NCBI GenBank assembly: GCA_965644315.1
Contig: CBFFRQ010000094.1
Span: forward strand, 186,001-250,000
Source: Caecitellus pseudoparvulus
Taxonomy: Eukaryota > Bigyra: Bicosoecida
Reading direction: 5' to 3'
DNA length: 64,000 nt
The notes beneath the pieces were generated by a model. It was given only the letters and a program-made list of their open reading frames with translations, did not search any database and was not told the origin of the DNA. Shown in pieces: positions 1 to 8,849 of this stretch; position 1 is the first letter of the stretch; the number at the start of each line of letters is the position of its first letter. Made by a program: the position numbers and the translations under genes.

Positions 1-279
1 CGCCACGAAGTGCACCTTGCACGTGCCCACGTGAGACTTGTGGCGCTCCAGGGCCTCAGCCAGGTCTTCCACCTGCTCCTCAAAGGTCGTCGCCTTGGCG
101 TAGTACGTCCAGGCTACAGGCAACACGCCGTGCTGGGCCAGGGTGTGCTGCAGGGGCAGCCATTGGTGCGCCTTGGACCTGAACCCCCCGATCAACATGA
201 CAGTAGGCTTACTCAGTAACGCTGAGCGCAGCGCGCCTGAGGGCACGTTCGAATACGCCCATGGAAGACACGCTGCCAT
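1..279 (-). CDS. Alpha/beta hydrolase (lipase-like), N-terminal part only
   Basis: The minus strand reads an ATG at 279 and 93 codons running off the left edge. Residues about 24-32 (PTVMLIGGF) look like the first core strand plus the oxyanion-hole GGF turn. They are followed by a conserved-looking helix and strand (VLPVAWTYY) and by an amphipathic helix rich in Glu (EEQVEDLAEALERH). The last residues, CKVHFVA, match the strand that in this fold leads directly into the nucleophile elbow (H-S-x-G-G), which would lie just outside the window. The substrate cannot be told. It lies about 100 bp downstream of the F-box/TBC gene on the same strand. An in-frame ATG also occurs at codon 27, but the upstream one sits next to the TGCGGAAATTGG element and is preferred. 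Confidence 0.55.
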   Translation of the reverse strand, partial: MAACLPWAYSNVPSGALRSALLSKPTVMLIGGFRSKAHQWLPLQHTLAQHGVLPVAWTYYAKATTFEEQVEDLAEALERHKSHVGTCKVHFVA

Positions 280-289
280 GGCGTTGCAA

Positions 290-301
290 CCAATTTCCGC
301 A
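290..301 (-). promoter_or_regulatory. Start-proximal TGCGGAAATTGG element of the hydrolase gene
   Basis: The minus strand reads TGCGGAAATTGG ending 10 bases before the ATG at 279. The same or nearly the same word lies beside at least seven other start codons here, so it is probably a core promoter or transcription-start element. The function is inferred from position and recurrence only. Confidence 0.45.
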
Positions 302-380
302 CAGACCACGCCCCCCCTTCGCTGCCCATCACGGCGCACCACTGCAGCGCAGTGCAGCGGGCTGCCAAGTGGTGCATTGT

Positions 381-3300
381 TCACGCGGATTGTGCGATTT
401 TCTCCACCCCCAGCACTGCTGCTGCCCCCCCAAAGACACTGGGCGTCTGGGTCAACACTTCGCCTGGCACGCCTTGGCTCGCAGCCACGCTGGCAGCAGC
501 GACCGCCAGCAACGACTGCGGGCGGACGTTGTAATCGAGGGCCTTGGCCATGACAATGTCCGCAGCAGCCGCCCCGAATTCCATGTCCTCAGACAGCACC
601 TGCGCGTCCATGGCTGACGTGGCGGCACCGCCCTCGCCTGCTGCTGCTGCAGCAGCAGAGGAAGTCGCTGCCGCGCCCCCTGCAGCGAGGCGGCGCGCTG
701 CCACGCAGTCCCGCAGGACCTGTGGCAGCGCCGTGAGCAAGAACTGCACATTCACCATGAAGTCACTGCCCAGCAACTGCCCCGCGCTGAGACCCAGCAA
801 CGCCAGGGACGTGCGGTGCAGCGCTGACCACCCCTCCACGAGCCACAAATCCCACACGCGCGTCACTGCCTGCAACGGCAGCGTGGAGCCAGACGCAAAA
901 AGCGTCATGAACCACCCTGCGCTGTACATGCTGGCAGAGATCTCCTGTTGCGCCAGGCGCAGCGACAGCTGTGGCAGGGACACTGCCAGCTGCGCGTCCA
1001 TTTGAGCAAACGCCAACCCGGCGCCCTGCAGCCCAGAACTGTACACTCGCCGCAGGCCGTATCGCTGCACAAAGACAAACAGCATCCACAATGCTGCTTG
1101 CTCGTCTCCGTTGAACACTCGCAGCAGCAGGGCCGTCACGAAGTTCATGCCTTGGCAGTAACCCACCCGTGGCTCCAGCACGGAAAACGCCAGCAGCACC
1201 CGCCTGAGCGCAGCACGTGCGGCGGCCACAGACGCCATGCTCATGCTTTCGTGGGCCGAAATGGGGGGAATGGCGTCCCCAGGCCCGGGTTCCATCGCCT
1301 GTGACTCCTTCTCGTCGTCCAGGCACTGCCCTGCAGCCTCCAAACGCCGCCGGTGGCAACGCAGCACTTCGCCAAAAGTCCGCTGCACGTCAGCGTCAAC
1401 CTGCGCGTGAGGCACCGTCCAGGCGGCAGCTGAGGCAGGAATCTCTGCTGCGTCCCCATCCACCAACGCAACCAGTGCGCCAGGCGCCGGGACTTCAATG
1501 CCGTACGCGCCACGCAACATGCGCGGCTCAGTTGCCGCAATGCACCCTGCCGCAGCGGAGCGCAGGCAGCTGACAGCTTCGCCCAGCTGTGCTTCGGCAG
1601 CGTCACGGTCCCCTCGGGCTGCGGCTTCTTCGGCGTGCAGGATCTTCAGTGTGTCCTGGATGGCCGTCCACTTGTCGACTTCTGCAGGCTCCAAGCCGTG
1701 GTGCCCCGCCACCACCACGCCAGGCTCGGCTGCCTGCATGCCTGACGCAACAGGCACGCCCAACGGCACCTCAGACGAGACGCCCCGCACACGGGAGTGG
1801 AAACCCATGTCTTCGCCCTCCTGCTCGGCTGTGCCAGTGACTTCCGTGAACACTGGCGGCGTGTGGGCCTGCCGCAGGCTGGCGTTCATGGCGGCGTCTC
1901 CAGCCCCCGTGGCGCCAAGAAACGCCTCCGGGGGCGGCGCCTCTGGCGGCGAGGCCTGGCTCTGCCCAGTCTTGGACGCCGCCAACATGTCTGGCGTGAT
2001 GCCCACATTGCCCCGCAGCCCCACCACATCCACTGCGTCGGGGTGCGGCGAGCCACGCCCCTGGTTGCCCGGCGCTGGCCGCTTGCCGCGCTTGGCCCGA
2101 CTCCCCGTCACGGCGCGCGTCTGCTGTGTGACATTCTGCAGCCCAGACTCGTGTGGCGCGCCCGTGCCCTGCTGTGAGTCCGCAGACCGCCGCCGCAGCG
2201 CTGTCAGCCGCCCCCAGAGGCTACCGGAACGGGGCGTGCTGGCCGGTTCCAGGGGGGGCGTCTGGTCCCCTTCCGCCCCCTCCTCGACCACACGCGGATA
2301 CACACCCTCCCCACTCTCATCCTCTTCCTCTTCCACCTCTGTGGCGGTGTCTGGGGCTGGGGCCGCCGCGGGGGCACTGTGAAAGCGCTGGTCACGGCTC
2401 GCACCCCACTTGGCACTGGAGGCACGCGGCAGGGGGGCGCCCGTCGCCGCACTGGCGCTGACATCCTGCAGGGACACGGCAGCTGCCTTGTCCAGCAGAG
2501 CCGCCTCCTCACCTTGCACCTGGGCCACGTCTCGCTGCAGGGAAGCGAGCGTTGCGTCGGCGGCAGCCACGCGCTCAGCTGCCGCCGCCACACTCAGCGC
2601 CGCTGCCACGAGGCGCTCTGCACTGGGCTGCAGCGCAGCATCGCCCACAGGCAGCTCGCCAAAGGCGGCAGGGGGTGTGTTGGGGCCCGCTGCCCACCTG
2701 GCTATGGGTCGGGGGAGAGCTGCCCAACGCAGGCGAACTGTGATGTGGGGCACGGCGGAGCCTGTGGGCAGCGCACACGCCAGAGGCGTGCCTTGAGCCA
2801 CAGCCCCGCCCTGTGGCCACAGGGCTGGCGGCAGGCGTGTGCTGGGGGCGACGCCTGGCGGCACTGGCACGCCCACCGCCGCTGCGTGCCACTGGTCACA
2901 CGCCCCGGCACTGCCCAGTGCCAGCCACAGCGCGGGGCGGAGGGAGGGTGGCACGCCACCTGGGCGAGACACGGCCTGTCGCCACAGCGCGAGGTCGTGG
3001 CGCAGGGGCAGTGCGCGCCACATGCGGCACACGGGCGCCAGGCGCAGCACTGTGCGGAGGGGCAGGAAGCTCAGAACGTGCAGGAGGAGGGGCGTCTGGT
3101 ACAGGGCGGGTACGCCGTGGGTGTGGCCCAGGAGACGCTGGCGCAGTCGGCGCCGCTGCTCCACTTGGCGTGGCTGGGGCCGTGGCACGGGCACACCGCC
3201 CTGCCCTCCAGCACCCGCGCCAGCAGTGTCGGGAGACTGAGGCCGGGCCAGGGTGCTGCGGTTCTCCCCGTGGCGCCCCTTTGCGAACCAGCGCACACCC

Positions 3301-3543
3301 AGCCCAGGCGCCGCGATGACTCGTGCTGCGTCATGTTGCACTTGCAGATCATCCAGTTCCCGCTGGTTCAGCTTCAGCTGGGCCCTCAGCTCCTGTGTGC
3401 GGCCGCGTGGGTGCGTGCAGGGTGCGGAAATTGGCCCCCAACCTGGAAGCCTTGCCACGCACCCCAATCTCCTGCTCAGCCATGGCGAGGCGCACCTTGG
3501 CCTCGGCCAGGCCCGTCTCCAATTCATCTCGGCTGTGCGCCAT
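381..3543 (-). CDS. F-box + TBC domain protein (probable Rab GTPase-activating protein)
   Basis: Two exons are proposed: 3543-3463 (27 codons from MAHSRDELE) and 3392-381, joined by a 70 nt GT-AG intron in phase 0. The join makes one continuous charged coiled coil from the two exons, giving about 1,030 aa. Residues about 120-165 resemble an F-box (LLLHVLSFLPLRTVLRLAPV, then CRMWRAL), the Skp1-binding module of SCF ubiquitin ligases. Residues about 690-905 are a TBC RabGAP domain. Both catalytic fingers are visible: an arginine finger in DADVQRTF near 700 and a glutamine finger in GYCQGMNF near 772. Further family motifs follow (SAGWFMTLFA, RVWDLWLVEG). The region between is low-complexity and acidic, probably disordered. 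It most likely stimulates GTP hydrolysis by a Rab and may recruit ubiquitin ligase machinery; the target Rab is unknown. An unmarked extra intron after residue 60 is possible. Confidence 0.75.
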
Positions 3544-4062
3544 TTCAGACCCGCTGAGGTCACTGAGTTCCGCAGGGCGGCGGGGACTGCCAAGGGAAGG
3601 CTGCCGCCGCCTTGGCCAAGCACTGCTGCCAGACGTCACCAAGCGACCTGCCTCGCACTCGAGCACCTCGGCACAGCAGAAGCGTCCCCTGGGCTGGTAT
3701 CATGAGAGGGGGGTCTTGATTTGAGGCGATGACGTGTGTGCTGTCGATTTTTGTGGGACGCAGGACGACGGCTGGTGATTCGTTACAGCTGCAAAGCGAC
3801 CGAAGACCTTGGTGTCGGGCAAAGATTGGCGTGCTGCACACTTGTAAACGATCCGAATGCTTCAAAAGTCATGCGCCCCGTGAGCACAGCAGCTCACAGC
3901 ACACCGCCCTAACAATTTACGGGCTTGTCCTTTGCCGTGCTGTGTGCTGCGAAGGTGGATGGTACAGGCAGTTGGAGCGGCGCAGTCAGACACAGCCTCC
4001 GGCTTTGAGGCAAGCCGGACTCTCCCGGCTGCTCAGACTGCCCACCCCTGCAGGCAAAAGGC
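3544..4062. promoter_or_regulatory. Divergent intergenic region between the TBC and voltage-sensor-like genes
   Basis: About 520 bp separate two genes transcribed away from each other, so both 5' ends and promoters must lie here. I see no convincing small gene, TATA box or copy of the TGCGGAAAYTG element. Short open frames in this stretch have no recognisable domain. Confidence 0.4.
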
Positions 4063-5232
4063 ATGGAAGTCGAAGGCTTGAAGCGCCCACTGAGTCTTGC
4101 AGAGTTCAGCAGCATCCGGCAGCGAAAACTCAGCGCGGCAAAGGCAGCACAGGCTGCAGCGGATTTTGAGAAGGAAACGCAGGGTGGAGAGGCTGCGGCG
4201 CAGAGTCGCGGAGGTGCAGGTGGGCATGACCAGGAGCACTTTGCGTGGGTAAACTCGCGAGGGTTTGTGCAGTTGACATTGCTGGGCGTCGTGTACGACA
4301 TTCTGCTGCTGGCCGCCGGGCAGGCGCTCGCGCTGCAAGACCTTCGAACGAAGTCCCGCAGCCCTGTGCTGGCTGCTGCCAGTGACGGCTTGGAGGTGAC
4401 GGCGTACCTGGGTGCCATTGTGGCGGCAGCATCTACGCTCGCCATCATTGGCCACTGCCTGCGCAATCTGCGCCCTCCACGCCTCCTTCAGCTTGCCGAC
4501 GTTCTGTGCAGTGCTGGGTTTGTGGTGGCAGGCTTCGTCTTGGGCATGCGTGAGGCTCGCTTGCTGGCAGTGCTGCGCCTGGCAAACATCTACACCTTGA
4601 TGCACACGGTGCAGAGCGAGTGCGAAGCGGAGGCGTCGCATTGGCGGTCTGTGGCAGAGGTGGCTGAGCGGCGCGCAGCCTCCGCGACGTCCCAAGCAGA
4701 CCAAGCCACCACGAAGTGGACACACGAGACAAGCACCCGCCAGAGAGCCGAGCTGCACGTGCAGCAGTACAAGGAGGAGGCTCTCATGCTGAAAGAGGCG
4801 CTGTACATTGCCTCGCAAGACATGGCGGCATTGCAGGAGCGACTGCAGGGGGGGCGGGCCAAGGCGGGGGCCAGCCCCCCAGACGCCAGCACAGCACCTG
4901 AAGACGCACAGACGTCAGCTCTCCTAGCGGAGTTCCTGGCTGACGTGGGCCTTGCGTCAGGGGCGCTGTCTCCGGCTGCGCAGGCTGAGGTGCTGGGCGT
5001 GCTGTTTGAGGAGGCCACAGGGCGGGTGCGGGAGCGCCTGGCTTCAGTGCTGGCTGAATCCGGCGCAGCGTCTGGCGTTGGCGGCACGGTGTCGTCGGAA
5101 GGGGGCGCCTTGCAGCTGCCCAGTGGGGCTTCTGTGGGCAGCGCCAGTACGCGGTCCGGGCGGAGGGGTGTGACTGGGCGGGCTGTCGTGCGCATGGACG
5201 GCGCCTTCAAGGTGCTGCAGAAGGCGACGTAG
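4063..5232 (+). CDS. Hv1-like four-helix membrane protein with C-terminal coiled coil
   Basis: This is an intron-less 389 aa protein. Four hydrophobic helices lie at about residues 68-91, 110-131, 143-160 and 165-184, followed at once by a long coiled coil (about 185-262) and a low-complexity tail. The order S1-S4 then coiled coil is that of voltage-gated proton channels (Hv1) and the related TMEM266. An aspartate sits mid-S1 (VVYDILLL, D79) where Hv1 has its selectivity aspartate, and another lies in S3 (LADVLCS, D146). The fourth helix, RLLAVLRLANIYTLM, keeps only the first of the three Hv1 S4 arginines (R172); the next two positions are uncharged, though R163 and R166 lie just before. Either the sensor is degenerate or this is a non-channel relative. 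Assignment is by pattern, not by close sequence match. Confidence 0.45.
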   Translation: MEVEGLKRPLSLAEFSSIRQRKLSAAKAAQAAADFEKETQGGEAAAQSRGGAGGHDQEHFAWVNSRGFVQLTLLGVVYDILLLAAGQALALQDLRTKSRSPVLAAASDGLEVTAYLGAIVAAASTLAIIGHCLRNLRPPRLLQLADVLCSAGFVVAGFVLGMREARLLAVLRLANIYTLMHTVQSECEAEASHWRSVAEVAERRAASATSQADQATTKWTHETSTRQRAELHVQQYKEEALMLKEALYIASQDMAALQERLQGGRAKAGASPPDASTAPEDAQTSALLAEFLADVGLASGALSPAAQAEVLGVLFEEATGRVRERLASVLAESGAASGVGGTVSSEGGALQLPSGASVGSASTRSGRRGVTGRAVVRMDGAFKVLQKAT

Positions 5233-5679
5233 GGTTGGGTGCACTGAAGGCCGCACTACAGTCGTCACATGGGCCGAATGCAAAGGGCTGGACACGGGGC
5301 TGAGGAGCTGAGCCAGTCTTTGTAGCCGCGTGGGAAACGGGTTTTCCCACAACATTCGGGGTATCTTCGCAATGCCCTCCACTTCCCACTTTTCACGCTT
5401 CTAACGTCCCACATGTGCTGGAGCATCTCTTCGCTGCAGCGCTCCCTCTGTCGCGGCTCAGCTTGCCAGGTGCAGTGCAGTTGCAGGCAGTCTGGACCTT
5501 CGCGCCTAGCTTGACAACGCAGCGTTTCTGAAGCGCCGAACGCACGTGCTGAGCATTCAGAGACGGTGACACATCGCCTCTGAACACAGCAGTGGGCGCG
5601 AGTGCTTCCTTGGCCCCCCTTGCAGGCGTCTCGCGGCACAGCGAAGCAGCGCTACTTCCGCACCCTCTCCAGCGAAAGC
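5233..5679 (+). other. Upstream region of the PH-START gene, with a possible 5' intron
   Basis: About 450 bp lack a recognisable gene. A pyrimidine-rich stretch ends in a good 3' splice site (CCCCCCTTGCAG, AG at 5624-5625). The frame is open from there into the next gene, adding about 18 residues before the ATG at 5680, so a short upstream first exon is possible but I cannot locate it. Confidence 0.3.
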
Positions 5680-8613
5680 ATGGCTTCTCTGGAAGGCCAG
5701 GGCTCCACAGCGATGCCGAGGCAGCCCAACACACAAGACATCCAAGATGCCGGCGCAGGTTCCCCCCAGCGGGCCCAGGCTGGCCCTGGCATGGTCATGG
5801 TGCGGCAGGGCTCCCTGCTGAAGGAGCGCGACCACATGTCAGGCTGGCGCCCCCGGGTGTTCCGCCTGGAGGGCTCCCGCATCTCCTACTTCATCTCCGA
5901 CTCCTCCTCCAAGGTGAGGGGTGCTGCGCAGCTGGGCGCGGGGTGTGGCGTGCGCCCTCTGGACGCCGGCTACAGCAAGAGCGGGCGCAAGGCGGCAGGG
6001 GACCAGTTCTACCCCTTCCTGCTCACCATGTCCAACTCGCACAAGTCCTGGCGCCTGGCGGCCAATTCCGAGGAAGAACGCACCAAGTGGGTGGAGGCGC
6101 TCAGCAACGCCATCTCGCGGGGCGGGGCCGTGCCGGGGACTGGCGGCACGGGGGGGGGGCTCCTGGTGTCCTCACCCCCCCCCAAACCAGGCGACCCGTC
6201 CACCCCCATGACAGCGGCGTCCCAGCGCAGCGGCACGCGCTTTGAAGGGGATGACAGCAGCTCTGACGACGCCGCGCCGGCGCAACAGGCGCCACCCCGG
6301 GCTGCTGCAGCCACCGGGGCCGGCACCAGTCCAGCTGCGAAGGCACCCGCTGCGGCGGTGCCGGGGGCCGATGCCGGCAGTGGCTTCGACCCTTCTCGTG
6401 TGCAGCCGGCGCTGCCTCCAGGGGAGTGGGGCGCCCTCATCCGCCGTGGCTTCGACCGCCTCAGGGCAGAGGCAGATGACCGCTCCCGCTGGACGCCCAA
6501 CGGCGAGGCGGACGGTGTGCGCAAGTTTGTGGGGAAGGGCGCGGGGGCGACGGGGCGTGGTGAGGGCTTCGTGCCGTTTTCGCGAGAGGACATCATGGAC
6601 ATGCTGGTGGACATCTCCAATCGCGGCGAGACGGACGAGCAGTTCGAGCGGGGCCACGTCGTGGAGCGTTTCAACGCCAACGCCACCGTCACGTACTTCC
6701 GCTTCAAGAGCCCCAGCATGTTCATCGCGCAGCGAGACATGGTCAACGCGACGGCGTGGTACGTGGAGCCGCCGGCGGAGGGTGGCACGCTGTACATCAT
6801 GGGGTCTTCCATGGAACACCCCGAGTGCCCGCCCGACGCCAAGTGTGTGCGCGCACACTGCGACTTGGGGGGGTGGATCATCCGACCTCGGGTCGCGCAG
6901 CGCCTCCTGGCCAGCAAGCAGCCCATCCCCCCCGGCACGAACCTGGACGCCGAGGGCTGTGACTGCACCTACCTCGTGCGAACCGATCTGAAGGGGGACC
7001 TACCTACCTCCATTGTGGCTGGCGTCGTGGCCAAGCAAGCCATGATCGTCGCAGCCCTGCGCAAGGCCCTGGTGCGGAAGTACACCCGCCAGGGCCTGGG
7101 CGAGGCGGCTGGGCAGCGCACCTCCTGCGCCAAGGGGGCCCATGGTTTCCACTCCTTCGCCCGGGCGCCCCCTGCTGAGCTGGAGGCTGCCAAGGCGGCC
7201 TGGGCACAGCAGCACGCGGGAGCGGCCTCTGCGCCTGCCGCGGGCTCGGCCGAGGCGGATGGCGCGGCGTCTGGTGAAACAGACAAGTCCCCAGCCGCCC
7301 ACCGGGCAGCGACGCCTGCTCCGTCGGGGGGGGGCCAGGGCAAGGCGCAAGCGCAGGGGCACTCTGCGCTGGCCAGCCCCAGCTCCGTACAGGGATCGGC
7401 AGGCGCGATGTCCCCTGCGGTGGATGCCGTGGTGCACGCCGTGTCCGCGCCAGACAAGCCCTGGAAGCGGCGGGCGCCAGCGCTCGTGCTCCGAGCAGTC
7501 TCCTTCCTGCTCGCCCTGGCCATGCCAGTGGCCGTGCTGGCAGCGTCTCTGGTGCTGGCGGGGCCATCTGCGCCTGCCACCACGCCTGGGGAGTGGGTGC
7601 AGTGGGTGCTAGGCGGGGAGTGGGCCCATGCCCCCGCCTCCAGCCTCATGTGGCCGGCGCTGCTCACGCTGCTGGCGGCGTACATGGCAGGTGTGGCCAT
7701 GGTGCGTGCGTGGCTGGGCGCGTCGTGGATGACATCCCGGCGCCGTATGCTCATCACGACGTGGGATGCGCCCAAGAACGGCAACATCATGGGGTCCCTG
7801 GAGGTGGACGTGGGCCCCCTGCAGACGTGGATGGCCCAAGTCCGACAGCGCACGGGCGTGAAAGTCACCTACACACACGCAGTCATCAAGGCTGTGGGCC
7901 TGGCTCTGCGTGCCTGCCCAGGCCTCAACGGCCACATCGCCTGTGGCGAGTACTGGCCGGCTGACTCAGTGGACGTCGGCTGCCTCGTGGCCACTGAGCG
8001 GGATGAGAACGACAACGCCGTGGCTGGGCAGGTGACGTCTCCCGTGGCGGGGGCTACGGGGGCCAAGAAAGGCCGCACGTACGATCTGGCCAATGCTCTG
8101 CTGCAGGATGTGGACGGCACACCCGTGGCCACCCTGGCGGAGCAGCTGAAGGTGTCTGCGAGCAAAATCCGCAGCGGCAAAGACAAGGACTACGAAGGCA
8201 CCAAGCCGCTCCTGCGCATGCTGCCTAACTTCCTCATTCGGTTCATCCTGCACGACATCGTGGGCTTCCTCGGGAACTCCCTGGGCTGCGCCATCCCCGC
8301 CCTGGGCGTGAAGCCGTACATGTTCGGGGCAGCCATGGTCACGTCCGTGGGCATGATGGGGCTGGACATGGCGTGGGCGCCGTTCACGCCGTGGGCGAAC
8401 ACCCCCCTCATCGTCACCATCGGGGCTGTGAAGGACCGTGTCGTGGCAGTGGACGGCTCGGCCGTCGTGCGCCCCATCCTCATGGTCACCGCCGTCGTGG
8501 ACCACCGCTACCTGGACGGCGCAGATGGAGCCAACGTGGCCAGGGTTGTGAAGACTGTCCTGGAGCACCCGGAGCTGCTGGACAAGGACTACTCCAGGCC
8601 TGTCGACGCTTGA
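5680..8613 (+). CDS. PH-START-transmembrane protein with a C-terminal 2-oxoacid dehydrogenase E2-like acyltransferase domain
   Basis: The protein is about 977 aa from the first in-frame ATG. Residues about 40-146 are a PH domain (RQGSLLKER at the first strand; KSWRLAANSEEERTKWVEAL at the last strand and helix). Residues about 250-470 resemble a START lipid-binding domain (RGFDRLRAEA, then VVERFNANATVTYFRFK). Two membrane segments follow at about 600-633 and 655-682. The last 295 residues match the catalytic (CAT) domain of E2 acyltransferases: a strand ending GLNGHI, FGAAMVTSVGMMGLDMA, and HRYLDG, which supplies the HxxxDG catalytic histidine and aspartate. No lipoyl or peripheral-subunit-binding domain is present, so it is not a dehydrogenase-complex subunit. 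A membrane-bound, lipid-sensing acyltransferase is a reasonable inference; the acyl donor and acceptor are unknown. PH-START recalls plant EDR2-type proteins, but their DUF1336 C-terminus is replaced here. Confidence 0.75.
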   Translation: MASLEGQGSTAMPRQPNTQDIQDAGAGSPQRAQAGPGMVMVRQGSLLKERDHMSGWRPRVFRLEGSRISYFISDSSSKVRGAAQLGAGCGVRPLDAGYSKSGRKAAGDQFYPFLLTMSNSHKSWRLAANSEEERTKWVEALSNAISRGGAVPGTGGTGGGLLVSSPPPKPGDPSTPMTAASQRSGTRFEGDDSSSDDAAPAQQAPPRAAAATGAGTSPAAKAPAAAVPGADAGSGFDPSRVQPALPPGEWGALIRRGFDRLRAEADDRSRWTPNGEADGVRKFVGKGAGATGRGEGFVPFSREDIMDMLVDISNRGETDEQFERGHVVERFNANATVTYFRFKSPSMFIAQRDMVNATAWYVEPPAEGGTLYIMGSSMEHPECPPDAKCVRAHCDLGGWIIRPRVAQRLLASKQPIPPGTNLDAEGCDCTYLVRTDLKGDLPTSIVAGVVAKQAMIVAALRKALVRKYTRQGLGEAAGQRTSCAKGAHGFHSFARAPPAELEAAKAAWAQQHAGAASAPAAGSAEADGAASGETDKSPAAHRAATPAPSGGGQGKAQAQGHSALASPSSVQGSAGAMSPAVDAVVHAVSAPDKPWKRRAPALVLRAVSFLLALAMPVAVLAASLVLAGPSAPATTPGEWVQWVLGGEWAHAPASSLMWPALLTLLAAYMAGVAMVRAWLGASWMTSRRRMLITTWDAPKNGNIMGSLEVDVGPLQTWMAQVRQRTGVKVTYTHAVIKAVGLALRACPGLNGHIACGEYWPADSVDVGCLVATERDENDNAVAGQVTSPVAGATGAKKGRTYDLANALLQDVDGTPVATLAEQLKVSASKIRSGKDKDYEGTKPLLRMLPNFLIRFILHDIVGFLGNSLGCAIPALGVKPYMFGAAMVTSVGMMGLDMAWAPFTPWANTPLIVTIGAVKDRVVAVDGSAVVRPILMVTAVVDHRYLDGADGANVARVVKTVLEHPELLDKDYSRPVDA

Positions 8614-8849
8614 TCTCTGCAATGCACTCGTGCCTGCTGCTCCAGGGAGGTTGTGCGGGGACACAGTTCGACCCTGCCAAAACACACTGGTGGCGCAAGT
8701 CAATGCGCTCGCAAACTCGGGCCGAGTGTAGGGGTGGCCAGCGGCCGACGCCCTTGGCAAGGCCAGCCCGGCCTGTTCAGCTGCAGGCGGCGAAACGCCG
8801 TTTTGAGAAACGCACGGCCCACAGGAAAGTCGAGCTTGCATGTGGCAGC

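Noticed and set aside
5900-5935. GTGAGGG...GCAG inside the PH domain of the START protein, looking like an intron
   Set aside because: Only 18 nt lie between the sites, too short for an intron, and the PH domain reads through normally.
8373-8849. Upstream extension of the ankyrin/WW gene into the end of the START gene
   Set aside because: The frame is open, but it overlaps the START gene in another frame and encodes low-complexity sequence; the ATG at 8850 gives a sensible start.
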